Assembly (NCBI RefSeq): GCF_900110075.1
Contig: NZ_FOCJ01000001.1
Coordinates: 1,116,001 to 1,180,000, forward strand
From: Paenibacillus sp. OV219
Lineage (GTDB): Bacteria > Bacillota > Bacilli > Paenibacillales > Paenibacillaceae
Reading direction: 5' to 3'
DNA: 64,000 nucleotides
Shown piece by piece: positions 43,119 through 52,712 of this stretch (position 1 is its first letter; the number at the start of each line of letters is the position of its first letter). The notes below the pieces were generated by a model that saw only the letters and a program-made list of their open reading frames with translations, did no database searches and had not been told where the DNA came from. The position numbers and the translations under genes were made by a program.

Positions 43119-44885
43119 TTATTCCAGCCCGAATTCTTTCATCTTGTTGTATAGTGTGCCGCGCGAGACGCCAAGGAGCTTCGCTGCCGCGCTCTTATTG
43201 CCCGCGGTCTTCGCTAACGCATCATGAATGAGCGTTTGCTCATCCGCTTCAGCGGCAACAGTTGGGCGCAGCCTATTCTCGGCCATTGCCGAAGCTGCGG
43301 CGAAGTTGGCATCGCTCAACTGCTGAAGCACTAAGCTAGGCTGCTTCGCTTGCAAGACAGGGGGCAGATGCTCGAGCGTAATCATATCGTCATCGCACAG
43401 AATGACACAACGCTCCAGCACATTGCGCAGCTCGAGGATGTTGCCTGGCCAACTGTAGTTCGAGAAGGCGAGCATCACTTCCGGCGACAGGGAAGGGAGT
43501 GGCTTCTGATACTGCAGCGAGAATTGCTTCAAGTACATTTGAATCATTGCCGGAATGTCTTCGATCCTCTCGCGCAGCGGCGGGATCGCAATAGAAACGA
43601 CATTAAGCGCGTAATAGAGATCGGCGCGGAATGTGCCTTTCTCGACTTTAGCGGCGAGATCCTGCGTCGATGCCGCAATAACTCGCGTGCGCAGCTCGAT
43701 AGGTTTATTGCCTCCTGAACGCACAATGGTCTGCTGCGACAGATAATGGTACAGCTTCGCCTGAAGCTCGAGCGACAGCCGGTCGATCTCATTCAAGAAC
43801 AGCGTGCCATCTTTCGCAAGCTCTAGCTTGCCGGCTTGTCCAGCTTCGCTGCCGGTAAACGCGCCGCCTTGGAATCCGAACAGCTCGCTCTCGAGCAGGC
43901 CCATTGGCACGGTACCGCAATTGGCGGAGAGGAACGCCTGCTCCGCGCGCGGGCTGGAGTTGTGAATGATCTGCGCGAGCTGCTCTTTGCCAACTCCGCT
44001 CTCTCCTATGAGCAGAACAGGAGTGTCAGCAGCCGCAACCTTACGTGCCCATTGAATGACGCGGAAGATGGCAGGACCTTTTCCTTTTACAAGCGAGAAT
44101 AGCTCCGTATTCGCCGTCCGATGCTGATGGGCGTAAGTATGGGCGCTCGTCAGCTCTTCATTCAGCTTCACCAGCTGAGTAATGTCCTGCTCAGCCGCGA
44201 TTCCGCCGATAATCGTCCCTTCCGCATCGCGAACAGGGGAGGCATTAATAAGTACATGCGTGTCCGAGCGAGGACGGTGATACGTGTTGCGAATGAGTCT
44301 GCCCTCATCAAGAATTTTGAGCACCATAAGCGTTTCTTTCTCAAAATGCTCCCCGATTCGCCGACCCAAAATATCCGCCTTAGGCAAATGATAAATATCT
44401 TCGGCGACCGGATTCCAGCAAATAACCTCGCCGCTTCGATCCACGACAGTAACCGCTTCTGTAACCGTCTCTGCCAATGTGGAGAAATAGGCTGACCAAC
44501 GCTGCTGTTCCTTCATACTGTGGCTCAGTAGCTTATTTAGAGGCACATAGCCAATAATGGTTTCACTGTTATCAGCCCTAATGACTAGTGGACGATCGTT
44601 CAGTAATTGAAGTTCCGATTGCAAATCGGTGGAGCTGTTACAAATAGTCGCGTAATAAGGGAAGTCCCGTAGCGCTTCCACAGCATCCATATCGCGATTC
44701 ATGAAGCAGCGTTCAATAATAGGGAGCTCCTCTGGCAAAATCAGAATAGAGCGATCAGCGTGATCTGCAAGCTCGATGATTGCAGCGGATTTCTCCGTGA
44801 GCGCATGGAGCACATGTTCAATTGTTGCGCCAGTAGGAAGCGAAATGAAATTGGTGTACAAGTAGTGCTGTTCAATTTTGAACAT
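43119..44885 (-). CDS. PAS/AAA+ sigma-54-type activator with Fis HTH (RocR-like)
   Basis: A 588-residue regulator. The N-terminal part (about 1-125) is a divergent sensory region, followed by a PAS domain (about 135-240, VDRSGEVICWNPVAEDIY). The AAA+ domain has Walker A GESGVGKE, the loop GAFTGS where GAFTGA is canonical, and Walker B LFLNEIDRL. The C-terminal Fis HTH is KSAAAKLLGVSRGTLYNKMKE. Its position between the arginine and proline operons suggests it controls them, as RocR does in Bacillus. No clear -24/-12 promoter was seen nearby. Confidence 0.88.
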   Translation of the reverse strand: MFKIEQHYLYTNFISLPTGATIEHVLHALTEKSAAIIELADHADRSILILPEELPIIERCFMNRDMDAVEALRDFPYYATICNSSTDLQSELQLLNDRPLVIRADNSETIIGYVPLNKLLSHSMKEQQRWSAYFSTLAETVTEAVTVVDRSGEVICWNPVAEDIYHLPKADILGRRIGEHFEKETLMVLKILDEGRLIRNTYHRPRSDTHVLINASPVRDAEGTIIGGIAAEQDITQLVKLNEELTSAHTYAHQHRTANTELFSLVKGKGPAIFRVIQWARKVAAADTPVLLIGESGVGKEQLAQIIHNSSPRAEQAFLSANCGTVPMGLLESELFGFQGGAFTGSEAGQAGKLELAKDGTLFLNEIDRLSLELQAKLYHYLSQQTIVRSGGNKPIELRTRVIAASTQDLAAKVEKGTFRADLYYALNVVSIAIPPLRERIEDIPAMIQMYLKQFSLQYQKPLPSLSPEVMLAFSNYSWPGNILELRNVLERCVILCDDDMITLEHLPPVLQAKQPSLVLQQLSDANFAAASAMAENRLRPTVAAEADEQTLIHDALAKTAGNKSAAAKLLGVSRGTLYNKMKEFGLE

Positions 44886-45015
44886 AGATGTCCTCTCCGC
44901 TTACTGTGATTTGCATCAAATTTAACATACCTTCAACACTTAGATCAATCATTGTCTCATTAATCTGTCAATTATGTTCTGTATAATTGTCCAGTGCAGT
45001 GGATAAACATGAATT

Positions 45016-45087
45016 TTGAACATATACTGTTCAAATCATAAATATTATTGTACAATTCATGTAGAGAAATTGAACAACAGTGTACAA
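45016..45087. promoter_or_regulatory. Operator pair upstream of proline dehydrogenase
   Basis: A perfect palindrome TTGAACATATACTGTTCAA (45016-45034), and 36 bp on a near-copy TTGAACAACAGTGTACAA (45070-45087) with one arm mismatch. Both are in the 222-bp gap between the divergent regulator and putB genes. They are probable binding sites for the neighbouring regulator. Confidence 0.6.
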
Positions 45088-45107
45088 CTCCAACGGGGGT
45101 ATAAAAT

Positions 45108-46022
45108 ATGGAAATGATGCTGCGCAACATGTTTCAAGCGCTGGGCAAGAGTCGGTCAGCGAACCGACTTGCCAAGAAATATGGACTGCGCTTTGGAGCA
45201 GCGCGTTTCGTTGCTGGCGAGACAATTAAACAATCGATCGAAGCCGTGCGCAATTTAAATGACGATGGCCGCGTCGCAACGTTGGACCATCTTGGTGAAT
45301 TTGTATTTAGTGAAGCGGAAGCAGCAGAGTCTGCAGACATGTGCATTCAGACGCTGGATGCGATCGCAAACTCAGGCGTGCAATCGAACTTATCGCTCAA
45401 GATGACGTCACTTGGCCTCGATATTAGCAAAGAGCTATGCGTGAGCAATATGAAGCGTATCCTGAGCCGGGCCCAAATGCACAATAATTTCGTTCGTATC
45501 GACATGGAAGATCACGCGCATTGCCAAGTATCGTTGGATATTTACCGCGAGCTTCGTCAAGAATTCGATAATGTCGGTATCGTGATTCAAGCTTACTTGT
45601 TCCGCACTGAGCAAGACATTGTCGATCTGAACGAGCTAAACGCTAACCTTCGTCTCGTGAAAGGCGCATATAAGGAGTCGCCTGAGGTTGCTTTTCCAGA
45701 GAAGAAGGACGTCGATGAGAATCTTAAGAAGATCATCAAGCAACACTTATTGAATGGCAATTATGCAGCTGTCGCTTCTCACGACGAGGCGATCATTAAT
45801 TATACGAAGACGCTTGTGCAAGAAAATGGTATCGCGAAGGACCGCTTCGAGTTCCAGATGCTGTACGGCATTTGCGAAGATTTGCAGAAGCAGCTCACTG
45901 GCGAAGGCTACAGAGTACGCGTCTATGTTCCTTATGGCGTCGATTGGTTCGGTTATTTCATGCGCCGCCTTGCGGAGCGTCCGGCCAATGTATGGTTCGT
46001 GCTTAAGAACATGTTTAAATAA
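45108..46022 (+). CDS. putB: Proline dehydrogenase
   Basis: A 304-residue monofunctional FAD-dependent TIM-barrel enzyme oxidising proline to pyrroline-5-carboxylate. Motifs: LSLKMTSLGLD, FVRIDMEDH, VIQAYLFRTEQDI, RLVKGAYKE, and the C-terminal RVYVPYGVDWFGYFMRRLAERPAN that contacts FAD and substrate. RBS GGGGGT lies upstream of the ATG. It is followed 36 bp later by the P5C dehydrogenase gene. Confidence 0.94.
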   Translation: MEMMLRNMFQALGKSRSANRLAKKYGLRFGAARFVAGETIKQSIEAVRNLNDDGRVATLDHLGEFVFSEAEAAESADMCIQTLDAIANSGVQSNLSLKMTSLGLDISKELCVSNMKRILSRAQMHNNFVRIDMEDHAHCQVSLDIYRELRQEFDNVGIVIQAYLFRTEQDIVDLNELNANLRLVKGAYKESPEVAFPEKKDVDENLKKIIKQHLLNGNYAAVASHDEAIINYTKTLVQENGIAKDRFEFQMLYGICEDLQKQLTGEGYRVRVYVPYGVDWFGYFMRRLAERPANVWFVLKNMFK

Positions 46023-46058
46023 AATAACCGGATATACGGAGAGGAGCCTTACCCTACC

Positions 46059-47633
46059 ATGACAACAACACCTTACACACAAGTGAAACCATATGCGAAT
46101 GAGCCGTTTACGAACTTCACACTCGATGAGAACAAGCAAGCAATACAAGCAGCGATTGCGAAAGTAAAGACAGAGCTTGGACGGGGCTACCCGCTTACAA
46201 TCGGCGGCGAGAAGATCGAGACGGAAGCAAAAATCACGTCGATCAACCCAGGTAATGTGGACGAAATTATCGGTTATGTGAGCAAAGCGGATCAGCAGCT
46301 GGCTGAACAAGCGATGCAAGCTGCACTCGCAACTTTCGAGACTTGGAAGAAGGTTCCTGCTCGCGAGCGTGCGGAATATCTGTTCCAAGCTGCGAAGCTA
46401 ATGCGTGAGCGCAAGCATGAATTCTCCGCACTCATGATGCTCGAATCCGGCAAGAACTATGTAGAGGCTGACGTTGATACAGCAGAAGCGATCGACTTCC
46501 TGGAGTTCTATGCGCGTGAAGCGATTCGTCTGAGCAAAGTCGATGAAACGTTGCCGCTCGCGAAGATTCCAGGCGAAGACAACCATGTCACTTACATTCC
46601 GCTTGGCGTTGGCGTTGTTATACCACCGTGGAATTTCCCGCTTGCGATCTGTGTGGGCATGACGGCAGCCGCAGTTGTATCAGGCAACACAGTATTGCTG
46701 AAGCCGGCATCGACGACTCCGGTAATCGCGCATAAATTTATTGCGCTGATGGAAGAAGTGGGCTTGCCAGCTGGCGTCATCAACTTCATTCCAGGCAGCG
46801 GTGCTGAAGTAGGCGACTACTTGACGACTCATCCGAAGACTCGCTTCATTAGCTTTACAGGCTCCAAGGAAATCGGTCTTCGTATTAACAAGCTTGCGGC
46901 AGACACGGTTCCAGGCCAAATCTGGATCAAGCGCGTTATTGCGGAGATGGGCGGTAAAGATGGTATCGTCGTTGACGAAACGGCAGATCTGGAAGCAGCA
47001 GCGACTGCTATCGTGGCAGCGGCATTCGGCTTCCAAGGCCAGAAGTGCTCTGCTGGCTCTCGTGCGATCATCGTTGAATCGGTATACGATCAAGTTGTCG
47101 AACGCGTAGCGGAACTGACAAAGCAGCTGCAGGTTGGACCGCAGGAAGACAATTATGCAATTGGTGCGGTTATTGATAAAACGTCTTATGATCGTATCCT
47201 TGATTATATTGAAGTCGGCAAGCAAGAAGGTACACTGCTTGCAGGCGGCGGCGCAGCAGAAGGCAATGGCTACTACATTCAACCGACTGTATTCGGCGAT
47301 GTGAGCGGCAAGGCGCGCATCATGCAGGAAGAAATCTTCGGACCCGTTCTTGCGATTGCGAAAGCAAAGGATTGGCAAGAAGCGATTGCGATGTACAACG
47401 ATACAGAGTTCGGTCTGACAGGCTCGTACTTCTCGACAGACGAAGCGCGCATCGAAGTGGCACTTGAGACTGTACACTGCGGTAACCTATACATTAACCG
47501 TAAGTGTACAGGAGCTCTTGTAGGCGTGCATCCGTTCGGCGGCTTCAATATGTCCGGTACGGATTCCAAAGCAGGCGGTTACGACTATTTGCTGCTCTTC
47601 TCGCAAGCGAAACTGACTTCCCGCAAAATGTAA
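46059..47633 (+). CDS. rocA: L-glutamate gamma-semialdehyde (P5C) dehydrogenase
   Basis: A 524-residue aldehyde dehydrogenase that converts P5C/glutamate semialdehyde to glutamate with NAD+. NPWNFP-type motif is PPWNFPLAI, cofactor loop FTGSKEIGL, catalytic Glu in EMGGKDGIVV, and nucleophilic Cys in FGFQGQKCSAGSR. It serves both the arginine branch (from RocD) and the proline branch (from PutB). GGAGAGGAG lies about 12 nt before the ATG. Co-transcribed with putB; a weak hairpin follows. Confidence 0.95.
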   Translation: MTTTPYTQVKPYANEPFTNFTLDENKQAIQAAIAKVKTELGRGYPLTIGGEKIETEAKITSINPGNVDEIIGYVSKADQQLAEQAMQAALATFETWKKVPARERAEYLFQAAKLMRERKHEFSALMMLESGKNYVEADVDTAEAIDFLEFYAREAIRLSKVDETLPLAKIPGEDNHVTYIPLGVGVVIPPWNFPLAICVGMTAAAVVSGNTVLLKPASTTPVIAHKFIALMEEVGLPAGVINFIPGSGAEVGDYLTTHPKTRFISFTGSKEIGLRINKLAADTVPGQIWIKRVIAEMGGKDGIVVDETADLEAAATAIVAAAFGFQGQKCSAGSRAIIVESVYDQVVERVAELTKQLQVGPQEDNYAIGAVIDKTSYDRILDYIEVGKQEGTLLAGGGAAEGNGYYIQPTVFGDVSGKARIMQEEIFGPVLAIAKAKDWQEAIAMYNDTEFGLTGSYFSTDEARIEVALETVHCGNLYINRKCTGALVGVHPFGGFNMSGTDSKAGGYDYLLLFSQAKLTSRKM

Positions 47634-47643
47634 TGAGCTTTGC

Positions 47644-47675
47644 GGCCCTCTACCTAGCTGGTTAGAGGGCCTTCT
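47644..47675 (+). terminator. Weak terminator after rocA
   Basis: GGCCCTCT pairs with AGAGGGCC around a 12-nt loop. The tail is only partly T-rich. Confidence 0.6.
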
Positions 47676-47732
47676 CTATGCACATAAATAGCTGAGGCAG
47701 CAGGTTCTTCACTTACCAAGGGGGATAACAAG

Positions 47733-48986
47733 ATGCTTAAGGTCAAAGAAAATGTCGATGTACTCGCAAGAACACAGCAAGTCATTGAAACGGCTTTAAC
47801 TAAGTTTGGTTTTGATAGCGCTTACTATGAGCTGCTGAAGGAGCCATTACGACTTTTGACAGTTCGAATCCCGGTTAAGATGGACGATGGTAAAGTGAAA
47901 GTGTTTACTGGCTACCGTGCTCAGCACAACGATGCTGTTGGCCCGACGAAAGGCGGCGTTCGGTTCCACCCGGATGTCACAGTCGAAGAAGTGAAAGCGC
48001 TCTCGATGTGGATGAGTATCAAATGCGGCTTAACGAATTTGCCGTATGGCGGGGGCAAAGGAGGTATTCAGTGCGATCCGCGCACGATGTCTCTTGGCGA
48101 GCTTGAACGGCTTAGCAGAGGGTACGTACGCGCGATTAGCCAGATCGTCGGCCCTTCCAAGGATATTCCAGCGCCAGATGTGTTTACGAATGCGCAGATT
48201 ATGGCGTGGATGATGGACGAGTATAGCCGGATCCGCGAGTTCGATTCGCCAGGCTTCATCACAGGGAAGCCGCTTGTGCTTGGCGGTTCGATTGGCCGCG
48301 AATCCTCGACGGCACAAGGCGTGAGCATTGTGCTGCATGAAGCGGCAGCCGTTCTCGGCATTCCGATTGGGGGCGCTCGCATTATCATTCAAGGCTTCGG
48401 TAACGCCGGCAGTTACTTGGCAAAGTTTCTTCATGAGGCAGGCGCTCTGGTAGTAGGCATCTCAGATGCGGCGGGGGCGCTGTACAATCCGAATGGTCTC
48501 GACATCGAATATTTGATGGACCGCAGAGATTCATTCGGCTGTGTGACGAACCTATTTCCAAACCGGATTACAAATGAGGAATTATTGATCCAAGATTGCG
48601 ATATCCTAATTCCAGCAGCAATTGAGAACCAGATCACTGAAGATAACGCATACTTGATTAAAGCGAAGCTGCTCGTTGAGGCTGCGAACGGACCGACGAC
48701 GCAAGCGGCTACGGAAATTTTGACAAAACGTGGTATTATGATTGTACCGGATGTGCTTGCGAGTGCAGGCGGCGTAGTCGTATCGTACTTTGAATGGGTG
48801 CAGAACAATCAAGGGTTCTATTGGAGCGAAGAAGAAGTGAACACACGGCTCAAGAAAATTCTCGTCGATGCGTTCAATAACGTGTACCAAACTTCGCTTG
48901 AGAAGAAGACGGACATGCGTCTGTCGGCATATATGGTTGGACTGAAGCGAACAGCTGAAGCTATGAAATGGCGGGGGTGGGTATAA
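47733..48986 (+). CDS. gudB: NAD-type glutamate dehydrogenase (GudB/RocG family)
   Basis: A 417-residue Glu/Leu/Phe/Val dehydrogenase. Catalytic stretch PTKGGVRFHP and LPYGGGKGG (Lys residues), Asp in KDIPAPDV, Rossmann GFGNAGSYLAKFL, and the C-terminal VLASAGGVVVSYFEWVQN. It deaminates glutamate to 2-oxoglutarate, the next step after RocA. AAGGGGG lies 10 nt before the ATG. The malic enzyme starts 2 nt after the stop. Confidence 0.94.
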   Translation: MLKVKENVDVLARTQQVIETALTKFGFDSAYYELLKEPLRLLTVRIPVKMDDGKVKVFTGYRAQHNDAVGPTKGGVRFHPDVTVEEVKALSMWMSIKCGLTNLPYGGGKGGIQCDPRTMSLGELERLSRGYVRAISQIVGPSKDIPAPDVFTNAQIMAWMMDEYSRIREFDSPGFITGKPLVLGGSIGRESSTAQGVSIVLHEAAAVLGIPIGGARIIIQGFGNAGSYLAKFLHEAGALVVGISDAAGALYNPNGLDIEYLMDRRDSFGCVTNLFPNRITNEELLIQDCDILIPAAIENQITEDNAYLIKAKLLVEAANGPTTQAATEILTKRGIMIVPDVLASAGGVVVSYFEWVQNNQGFYWSEEEVNTRLKKILVDAFNNVYQTSLEKKTDMRLSAYMVGLKRTAEAMKWRGWV

Positions 48987-48987
48987 G

Positions 48988-50394
48988 ATGGCAAAAACAA
49001 GTATCATCTTTCGACTTGAGCTGGATCATAAGAAAGTAACCTTTGCAGATGTAGCGGCAACGCTAAGTAAAGCAGGAGGCGACATTACGTCCATCGACGT
49101 CATTCGTCCAGGACATGATACTTCGACGCGCGACATTACGGTGGATCTGCCGGATAAGAACGAAGCGGCGGCGGTTGACGCGCTGCGTAATCTCGATGGT
49201 ATTACTGTGATTAACGTTTCAGACCGGACATTCCTCGTTCACTTAGGGGGCAAAATCACCATTCAACCGACGCTTCCGATTAAGAATCGCGACGACTTGT
49301 CCAAAGTGTACACGCCTGGTGTGGCGAAGGTCTGCGCAGCGATTGCGGAGAATCAGAACAAAGCGTACTCGCTTACGATCAAGCGGAATACAGTTGCCGT
49401 CGTTACGGATGGCACAGCGGTGCTCGGTCTCGGTGACATTGGACCGCATGCTGCGGCGCCTGTTATGGAAGGAAAAGCGATGCTGTTCAAGCAGCTTGCT
49501 GGCGTTGACGCCTTCCCAATCTGCCTCGATACGAAGGATACGGAGGAGATTATTCGCACCATTAAGGCAATGAGCCCGATCTTCGGCGGTATCAATCTGG
49601 AGGATATCAGCTCTCCGCGCTGCTTCGAGATTGAGACTAGGCTCGCGGACGAGTTGGACATCCCTGTATTCCATGATGATCAGCATGGTACGGCGGTTGT
49701 CGTTATTGCAGGCTTGCTTAATGCACTCAAAGTGGTCGGCAAGCGAATAGAGAACATTCGCGTCGTCGTCAACGGCATTGGCGCAGCTGGTGTTTCGATC
49801 TGTAAAATGCTCCTGCAAGCAGGCGTGAAGCGTCTCGTTCCGGTTGATCGTGACGGAGCAATCGTCCGCGGAGGCAGCTACGATCATCATCCGATGTGGC
49901 AATGGCTTGCGGAACAGCCGCAGGTTGAAGCGCAAGCAGGGGATCTGAAGACCGTCATCGCGGATGCAGACGTCTTTATCGGTGTCTCGCGTGGCCGCTT
50001 GTTGGGTGAAGAGGACGTGAAGAAGATGGCGCCGGGCAGTATCGTATTCGCAATGGCGAACCCAGAGCCGGAGATATCACCGGAGGAGGCGCTGCCTCAC
50101 GTCGCTGTGTTTGCGACCGGGCGCAGCGACTACCCGAACCAGATTAACAATGTGCTCGTGTTCCCAGGCTTATTCCGCGGAGCGCTTGACTGTCGTGCCC
50201 GCCGCATTAACGAGCCGATGAAGATGGCAGCTGCCCGCGCAATTGCTGCAGTCGTCTCCGGGAGCGAGCTGAATGAGCATTACATAATCCCGAGTATATT
50301 CAATGAGCAGGTCGTTGCCAATGTGCGCAAAGCGGTCATTGATGCCGCGATTCTAACGAATGTCGCACGCAGAACGCCGCCGGAGTTCCGATAG
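48988..50394 (+). CDS. NAD(P)-dependent malic enzyme with N-terminal ACT domain
   Basis: A 468-residue enzyme. Residues about 1-85 are an ACT ligand-binding domain; 95-460 are malic enzyme (VYTPGVAKVC; catalytic Lys in TIKRNTVAVV; metal site FGGINLEDISSPRCFEIE and FHDDQHGTAVV; NAD loop VVNGIGAAGVSICKML). It decarboxylates malate to pyruvate. Being fused to gudB in one operon gives an exit from the TCA cycle for carbon entering as 2-oxoglutarate. The ACT domain suggests amino-acid allostery. Confidence 0.94.
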   Translation: MAKTSIIFRLELDHKKVTFADVAATLSKAGGDITSIDVIRPGHDTSTRDITVDLPDKNEAAAVDALRNLDGITVINVSDRTFLVHLGGKITIQPTLPIKNRDDLSKVYTPGVAKVCAAIAENQNKAYSLTIKRNTVAVVTDGTAVLGLGDIGPHAAAPVMEGKAMLFKQLAGVDAFPICLDTKDTEEIIRTIKAMSPIFGGINLEDISSPRCFEIETRLADELDIPVFHDDQHGTAVVVIAGLLNALKVVGKRIENIRVVVNGIGAAGVSICKMLLQAGVKRLVPVDRDGAIVRGGSYDHHPMWQWLAEQPQVEAQAGDLKTVIADADVFIGVSRGRLLGEEDVKKMAPGSIVFAMANPEPEISPEEALPHVAVFATGRSDYPNQINNVLVFPGLFRGALDCRARRINEPMKMAAARAIAAVVSGSELNEHYIIPSIFNEQVVANVRKAVIDAAILTNVARRTPPEFR

Positions 50395-50405
50395 TTAATA
50401 GCACG

Positions 50406-50452
50406 AAAGGGCTTCCCATCATCACCTAGATGACGATGGGAAGCCCTTTTTC
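50406..50452 (+). terminator. Strong intrinsic terminator
   Basis: A perfect 15-bp stem AAAGGGCTTCCCATC / GATGGGAAGCCCTTT, then T residues. Ends the gudB-malic enzyme operon. Confidence 0.92.
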
Positions 50453-50538
50453 TTTAAAGGCTTAGTCTGGTTAAACAGGAAACTTCGCTGCCCGAATGTT
50501 CCTACGATCGCAGTTGTTTTCAGAATCGCGGGATTGAC

Positions 50539-50960
50539 ATGCTGAGTGCACATATATGATCTCTCGGCCAACTTTGGGAGCGATTCCCATGCTGAGAGAG
50601 CGTATTTGAACTCTCAGCTTCGCCCAGCTGCCGATTTCGGCTGGTTCCTTATCTGAGAGTGCTGAATCTGCACTCTCAGTGCTTCAATCTGCCGATTTCC
50701 ATGCTGAGAGAGCGTATTTGATCTCTCAGCTCCGCCAAGCTGCCGATTTAGGCTGGTTCCTTATCTGAGAGTGTTGAATCTGTACTCTCAGAGCTTCAAT
50801 CTGCCGATTTCCATGCTGAGAGAGCGTATTTGATCTCTCAGCTCCGCCAAGCTGCCGATTTCGGCTGGTTCCTTATCTGAGAGTGCTGAATCTGTACTCT
50901 CAGAGCTTCAATCGGCCGATTTTCGCGCTGAGAGAGCGTATTTGATCTCTCACCAAACTT
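50539..50960. repeat. Tandem ~112-bp repeat array with paired CTGAGAG hairpins
   Basis: Three near-identical units begin at 50589, 50701 and 50813 (lengths 112, 112, 114), with a degenerate partial unit before and a partial one after. Each unit has hairpin A (CTGAGAGA...TCTCTCAG or close, loop GCGTATTTGA-type) and hairpin B (CTGAGAGTGC...CACTCTCAG-type), separated by a conserved GCCAAGCTGCCGATTTCGGC-like spacer. No long open frame crosses it, and this is the only gene-free stretch over 300 bp in this half of the window. Confidence 0.9.
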
Positions 50961-51050
50961 TTCAGCGTGATTCTGATTTTACACGTGCGTCTCATATAAT
51001 GGATCTGATATCAACGGATGATAAGTTGATGCGTAAGGGGCTGAGAGTCG

Positions 51051-51482
51051 ATGGAATGGCAGGGCATACATCACATCGCATTAACGACCAAGGATTTAGA
51101 AGAGACAATCCGTTTTTATTCTGAAATGCTAGGTATGCAGTCCAGCCCTATCTTTCCGGCTAATCCGTTTCACGGGCGGCATGCTTTTATCCATCCAGGA
51201 GCTCCTGCAACAGCATTGGGCCTTCATTTCTTTGAGGTTGCTGACGCTCAGATCCACACCCATCCCGAAGCGCTGCAGCGGCTCACCTTCATTCCCGGTG
51301 CAATGCAGCATATTGCTTTTGCGCTTCAAGATGAGGCTGCCGGATTGCTCATGCGTAATCAACTGGAAAGTCGCCAGATTGAGATGACCGCCTTGCTCAG
51401 CAACGGGCCGACGCGAAGCTTCGGGTTTCTAGATAATAACGGCATTCAGCTGGAGGCAATCTGGCCTAAGCCACCGCAATGA
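51051..51482 (+). CDS. VOC-superfamily (glyoxalase-fold) protein
   Basis: A 143-residue vicinal oxygen chelate protein. WQGIHHIALTTKDLEETIRFYSEMLG provides the first metal His; ALGLHFFEVAD and HIAFALQDE a second; the C-terminal RSFGFLDNNGIQLEAIWP contains the Glu ligand. Substrate unknown. AAGGGG about 10 nt before the ATG. Its promoter region is the hairpin-repeat array. Confidence 0.88.
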   Translation: MEWQGIHHIALTTKDLEETIRFYSEMLGMQSSPIFPANPFHGRHAFIHPGAPATALGLHFFEVADAQIHTHPEALQRLTFIPGAMQHIAFALQDEAAGLLMRNQLESRQIEMTALLSNGPTRSFGFLDNNGIQLEAIWPKPPQ

Positions 51483-51527
51483 TCATTTCATAGGAGATGA
51501 TTCCTGGATATGCTCTGGAGTCATCTT

Positions 51528-52548
51528 TTATTTCACTAAGCGGGCATTTTGCGAGCTATATCCTGCGATTAGGAATATTTCATTCCTTCGATGAGGTGAC
51601 TCGCTTATTTTCCAATCATAGCCCATCTCGCCTTTAATTAGTTCAATCGGGCTTTTAATGTCGTTCGTTTTACGCCACTTCCCACGAATGATTTTGCCTT
51701 GTACGAGGCTGTTCCAAATGTACGTCCCATCGCTAGAAATAATCAGCCCGCCGTTTAGTGCTCCTACGCTTGTCTTCGTGATGTAATAGTCTTCTGTCTC
51801 GAGGCTCACAGTCGAGCCAGGTATGTACACTTGATAAGTATGACAGATGAGAGACATCGTCCGGATTGATCGTGAACTGAATTGTACCCTTTGCATTGGC
51901 GCTCGGCACACTCCACGTTCCGCTTAAATGATTGACATCGGTCATTCGAACAGTAATTGTATTGCTAGGAAAATCATATACATTCCCTTTATAAGTACGA
52001 CTTACTTGACTAAATACGAGCTTATCGCTTTGTACTTTGCCTTGGTTCGTATCCACATAGCCATAAACAATCTCGTCCCAGACAATTGTTCCGCTGAAAG
52101 TGCCTATCTGCGCATCATAATGATCAAACGTGATGTACAAGAAATCACCATACGCTTTGCCGTTCTGGAGGGAAGAGCCGTAATTACGTTTCCCCGACTT
52201 TAATGCCGTTAACACCGTGTACTTCGCTAGAACGCTATTAATAAACTTGCCGGTTACTTTCTTCCCATTCGCGTAATAGAGTGTTCCGTTGCCATCGATC
52301 ATACCATTCTTAAATTCACCTACATACTTCTTCACATCGCCCTTTGGATACGTCAATGTTCCCTTGCCATGCGGAACTCCATTCACCAGCTGTCCGGTAT
52401 ACTTGCTGCCGTCCTTGTACTTTATGCTGTCTTGTTTGGCTGCCGCTGCAGCTGCCGCAGGCGATTCACGAAGACCTCTAGTTACGGTGAAAATCAAAAT
52501 CATGCTTAGTACAATACAGAGAATGCGTTTCAATCCGTTCCCCATCTC
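51528..52548 (-). pseudogene. MORN-repeat secreted protein, frameshifted
   Basis: The minus strand encodes a signal peptide (GLKRILCIVLSMILIFTVTRG), an Ala-rich stretch, then MORN repeats (YTGQLVNGVPHGKGTLTYPKG; YVGEFKNGMIDGNGTLYYANG) and a beta-rich region down to about 51840. There the coherent sequence shifts by one base into another frame (YQVYIPGSTVSLETEDYYITKTSVGALNGGLIISSDG) and runs to 51528. The two parts read as one ~340-residue protein broken by a single-base change near 51840. Either the gene is decayed or the base is a sequencing error. Confidence 0.7.
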
Positions 52549-52712
52549 CATTATTTTCCAAACCAAGGCAATTCGATTATATCAGAGGACTTCTAACTTT
52601 AGACTTTGACAGGGATATGATTTAAAATCTAATCGTCAACTAATAAAGGAGAAACGCTTTTTAGGTCGAAAGATAACGATAACGGAATATAGATACAAAA
52701 AGGAGCAAGGAA

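Noticed and set aside
44886-45107. Sigma-54 (-24/-12) promoter between the regulator and putB
   Set aside because: I looked for TGGCAC-N5-TTGC-like sequence and found none; only palindromes were seen.
50539-50960. Repeat array considered as a CRISPR
   Set aside because: Units are ~112 bp and near-identical throughout, with no unique spacers, and no cas genes are in the window.
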